Shown here: in pieces, positions 59,470 to 62,000 of the stretch
How positions within the stretch are numbered: the stretch's first letter is position 1
Layout of the letters: each line of letters starts with the position of its first letter
From: Glandiceps talaboti
Lineage: Eukaryota > Hemichordata > Enteropneusta > Spengelidae
Assembly: GCF_964340395.1 (NCBI RefSeq)
Contig: NW_027554295.1
Location: 1-62,000 of the forward strand
Reading direction: 5' to 3'
Length of the DNA: 62,000 nucleotides
Made by a program: the position numbers and the translations under genes
The notes under the pieces: model-generated
What the model was told of the DNA's origin: nothing
The model's database searches: none
The model's input: the letters and a program-made list of their open reading frames with translations, nothing else

Positions 59470-59781
59470 GGACAACGAATCATTGGAACAGTTGGCAAGA
59501 TTAAATGACCAGACATCTTGACGATCATCTGGAAAGACACATCTTGATTTTTGGAAGAATGCAAGTCATACAGTACGATAAACATTGATGAGAAGAACAT
59601 ATCCTTCACACTATCACAAAAGATAGCACCGAACAATTTGATGATGTTTGATAATGATTTACTTTTTCAAAAATAAAAAATACGATTACTATCAACTTTG
59701 TGTAATATATCATTTTTTTATTTACCCAAAACAAATGCATACAAAAGTCAGAGGAGTGCATATAAGCAAAGTTGCTCAATA

Positions 59782-60849
59782 TTAAATGTCTATTCTATGT
59801 AAAATATCTATATACCCTCTCTCATTACGTTTGAATACCCATTCGTCTTCTCTAGACGATGACACAAAACTGAAACGAGCCCTCTCTATACAGTCATGGC
59901 ATACTATCATGTGCTGGATCATTTCTCCAAAACGTGTAGGTTCATCAAATAAACAGTAACAGTCGATTCCTGTGAGTTTTGAGGCTGATTTACAAAGCAT
60001 TTCAATCTGTAGAAAGTCTTCGACCATAATGTCCACGTATGTTAGACTAGACATACTTGGCGTGGGTTCAGGAAATAGTATTGCAATTCCATGTAACCTT
60101 TGTACATTTGGTATGTTGGCAAGGTTACACACATAAGTTCCAGTGGAAAATGTTAGTTCTCTGAGTTCAGACAAGAGAGGAAGGAATTCAAGTGAAATAC
60201 CATAATTCCAATCAGTGCGTAAGTCTAGTTCGACGATGTTTGACACCATAGAAAGATGCGCGAGATCTTCTGACTGGATAGGAACATCGTGTATATGCAA
60301 ATGACGTAAACTGGGTAAGGGTGGCAAGAACTTCAACGTTTTGATACGGACTTTAAACAGAGAAAGGCGAGACAGATGCTTCTGGTTTGCAATAAAGGAA
60401 ATTTCAGAATCATACATTTGAACTTTATTCAGAATCAATGTGTGCAAGGAATTTACATTACAGACAATCTGTCTCCATGAAAACCATTCCCAGCGCCCCT
60501 GCAAATAATTAATTCTGAGAGAACTGGTGTTGGTGAATTCGAGTCGATGCAGATTCTTGACATGTTGAAAGTGTTCAAGGTCCTTTTGACTCAACGTAAT
60601 AGGGTTGGTCTCATCGATCTCAATGTCAAGCGTTCGAAAGAAACGTGAATGCCTGAACACGTTCAAAACAGTTTCCCTACTCTCCTGTATGTCAGTATTC
60701 CGCAAGACGACATGATTCCAAAGAGAAGGGTGATCGCAAAGATATTGTAAACGGCAACACATCTTTCGCATTATGTTCTCACGTACCATTACAGGTAAAA
60801 AGGACAGAATAGATACCAGGGAATCATCACACAGATCCATGAGTTCCAT
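59782..60849 (-). CDS. F-box/leucine-rich-repeat protein, copy 1
   Basis: 355 aa from the ATG at 60849. A TATATATT box at about 60898-60906 supports this start over the TTG-initiated longer frame. The first about 45 residues form an F-box: a D-D-S-L-V-S-I-L-S-F-L-P core, then a C-R-L-x2-L and L-W-N-H end, which would bind Skp1 of an SCF ubiquitin ligase. The rest consists of irregular leucine-rich repeats (L-x2-L-x-L patterns spaced about 22-26 residues) that would select substrate. The protein likely redirects host ubiquitination. It is tandem with a close paralogue. Confidence 0.75.
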   Translation of the reverse strand: MELMDLCDDSLVSILSFLPVMVRENIMRKMCCRLQYLCDHPSLWNHVVLRNTDIQESRETVLNVFRHSRFFRTLDIEIDETNPITLSQKDLEHFQHVKNLHRLEFTNTSSLRINYLQGRWEWFSWRQIVCNVNSLHTLILNKVQMYDSEISFIANQKHLSRLSLFKVRIKTLKFLPPLPSLRHLHIHDVPIQSEDLAHLSMVSNIVELDLRTDWNYGISLEFLPLLSELRELTFSTGTYVCNLANIPNVQRLHGIAILFPEPTPSMSSLTYVDIMVEDFLQIEMLCKSASKLTGIDCYCLFDEPTRFGEMIQHMIVCHDCIERARFSFVSSSREDEWVFKRNERGYIDILHRIDI

Positions 60850-61200
60850 GTTGCTTGATCCCGCAATGAAATATGCGAAAACTGCCACAGGCAATGAAAT
60901 ATATAAATGTCCACATCGAAAAGAACGTGTCGTTCATGCTATCACAAACAAAATATGTGTCCAGTGAATTATGAGAGCTTTAACTGCGAATTGTATGTAA
61001 TTTTTAAGGGTCATTTTAAAAATGCAAAAATCGGGGTTTTTTAAAAATCTCCACCAACTCTGCCTTCCCCAGCACAATTTTTTTTTTTAAATTTCTACTG
61101 TGCCATGTTAAAGTAGATACCGAACTCCTCATTTGCATAGATGTCATGTGATCAAAAACATTCTCAAAAACAATTAAACAACATTAAATAAAACGATTAT
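60850..61200. promoter_or_regulatory. Spacer between the two F-box/LRR genes
   Basis: About 350 nt with a TATA-like box near 60898-60906 for the downstream gene, several poly-A and poly-T runs near 61020-61085, and no open frame of note. Confidence 0.45.
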
Positions 61201-62000
61201 CTAGATGAATTCTCTATGTACAGTATCTATATACCCTTTCTCATTACGTTTGAAGTTCCATTCGTCTTCTTTATAGTATAACACAAACCTAAAACTAGCC
61301 CTCTCTATACTGTCATGGGATATCATCATGTGCGAGATTATTTCATCAAAATGTTCAGGTTCATGAAAAGAACAGTAACAATCGATTTCTCGCAGTTTCG
61401 TGGCTGATTTACACAGCTTTTCAATGTCATGGAAGTCTTTGAAATGAAACTGCACGTGTGTTAGACTAGGCGTACCTGACATGGATTCAGGAAATAGTCT
61501 TCCACGTCCATTTATTTTTCGTAGATTTGGCATGTTGGCAAAGTTACACAAGACATTTACAGAGTTGTCGCAGTTAAATGTTAGTTCTCCGAGTTCAGAC
61601 AAGAGAGGAAGGAATTCAAGTGAAATACTATCATAATAGGCTACAGTACCCTGTAAGTCTAGTTCGACGATGTTCGGCACCATAGAAAGATGCGCGAGAT
61701 TTTCTGACTGGATAGGAACATCTTTTATATGCAAATGACGTAAACAGGGTAAGGGTGGCAAGAACTTCAACGTTTTGATACGGACTCCAACCAGGAAAAG
61801 ACAAGACAGATGCTTCTGGTTTGCAATAAAGGAAAGTTCAGAATCGTACATGTGAACATTATTCAGAATCAATGTGTGCAAGGAATTTACATTGCAGACA
61901 ATCTGTCTCCATGAAAACCATTCCCAGCGCCCCTGCAAATAATTGAATGTGCGAGAACTGGTGTTGGTGAATTCGAGTCGATGCAGATTCTTGACATGTT
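61201..62000 (-). CDS. F-box/leucine-rich-repeat protein, copy 2, partial at window edge
   Basis: The frame runs from its stop at 61201 to the last base of the window, so the N-terminus with the F-box lies beyond it. Every visible segment aligns with copy 1, including N-Y-L-Q-G-R-W-E-W. The most variable parts are two LRR segments near the middle, where copy 2 has short insertions. Variation concentrated in the repeat surface would fit change in substrate choice after duplication. The upstream TTG is not a true start. Confidence 0.75.
   Translation of the reverse strand, partial: HVKNLHRLEFTNTSSRTFNYLQGRWEWFSWRQIVCNVNSLHTLILNNVHMYDSELSFIANQKHLSCLFLVGVRIKTLKFLPPLPCLRHLHIKDVPIQSENLAHLSMVPNIVELDLQGTVAYYDSISLEFLPLLSELGELTFNCDNSVNVLCNFANMPNLRKINGRGRLFPESMSGTPSLTHVQFHFKDFHDIEKLCKSATKLREIDCYCSFHEPEHFDEIISHMMISHDSIERASFRFVLYYKEDEWNFKRNEKGYIDTVHREFI

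Noticed and set aside
1-62000. tRNA or rRNA genes
   Set aside because: No cloverleaf-like or rRNA-like sequence was noticed on either strand; a tRNAscan run would settle it.

Overview
The window reads as a piece of a large nuclear DNA virus of the order Herpesvirales, closest in character to the invertebrate herpesviruses (Malacoherpesviridae-like). The hallmark genes are a terminase nuclease gene split by an intron (9334-11263, minus), a family B DNA polymerase (20835-23909, minus), a capsid maturation protease fused to a scaffold (29403-31259) and a probable HK97-fold major capsid protein (35077-38514). Genes are densely packed on both strands with TATA boxes and AATAAA signals. At least four genes need GT-AG, phase-0 splicing, so expression is by a eukaryotic nucleus. 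Most proteins could not be assigned from sequence alone. Family assignments are by motif reading, not by database search. The reading frames are intact, which fits an exogenous virus or a very young integration.

Layout. 0-9.3 kb: a Cys-rich membrane glycoprotein, a BTB-like/zinc protein, a 933-aa unknown, a secreted protein, a promoter region made of two 237-bp tandem repeats full of TGACGTCA sites, and a 579-aa protein. 9.3-24.6 kb: terminase exons with a gene nested antisense in the intron, a Cys/His protein, an OTU-like protease, a 2057-aa coiled-coil protein, a secreted cystine-knot protein, an RNA ligase, DNA polymerase and a small spliced gene. 24.7-33.3 kb: membrane and secreted glycoproteins, then the capsid protease/scaffold neighbourhood. 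33.6-47.5 kb: a spliced glycosyltransferase, the capsid protein, a PD-(D/E)XK nuclease, a RING protein, an HNH-like zinc protein and two multi-pass membrane proteins. 47.5-52.2 kb: two Cys-rich glycoproteins, the second mucin-like with 13 tandem repeats. 52.2-62 kb: an accessory island.

The accessory island carries a soluble class I cytokine receptor homologue, a galactose sulfotransferase, a spliced basic protein, a GGA-type Rossmann (SLOG-like) protein, a small coiled-coil protein and two tandem F-box/LRR proteins. It also contains repeated fragments of its own genes and CRE-rich repeats resembling those at 7 kb. The first two look like genes captured from an animal host. They lie between duplicated copies of the mucin-gene tail and of a neighbouring gene.

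How the genes may work together (inference): protease/scaffold, capsid protein and terminase build and fill capsids; polymerase and PD-(D/E)XK nuclease handle DNA. BTB, RING, F-box and OTU-like proteins form an unusually full set of ubiquitin-pathway tools. The cytokine receptor, cystine-knot protein, mucin and carbohydrate enzymes point to manipulation of host extracellular signalling and surface glycans. The terminase exon expected to carry the Walker A motif was not found in the window.
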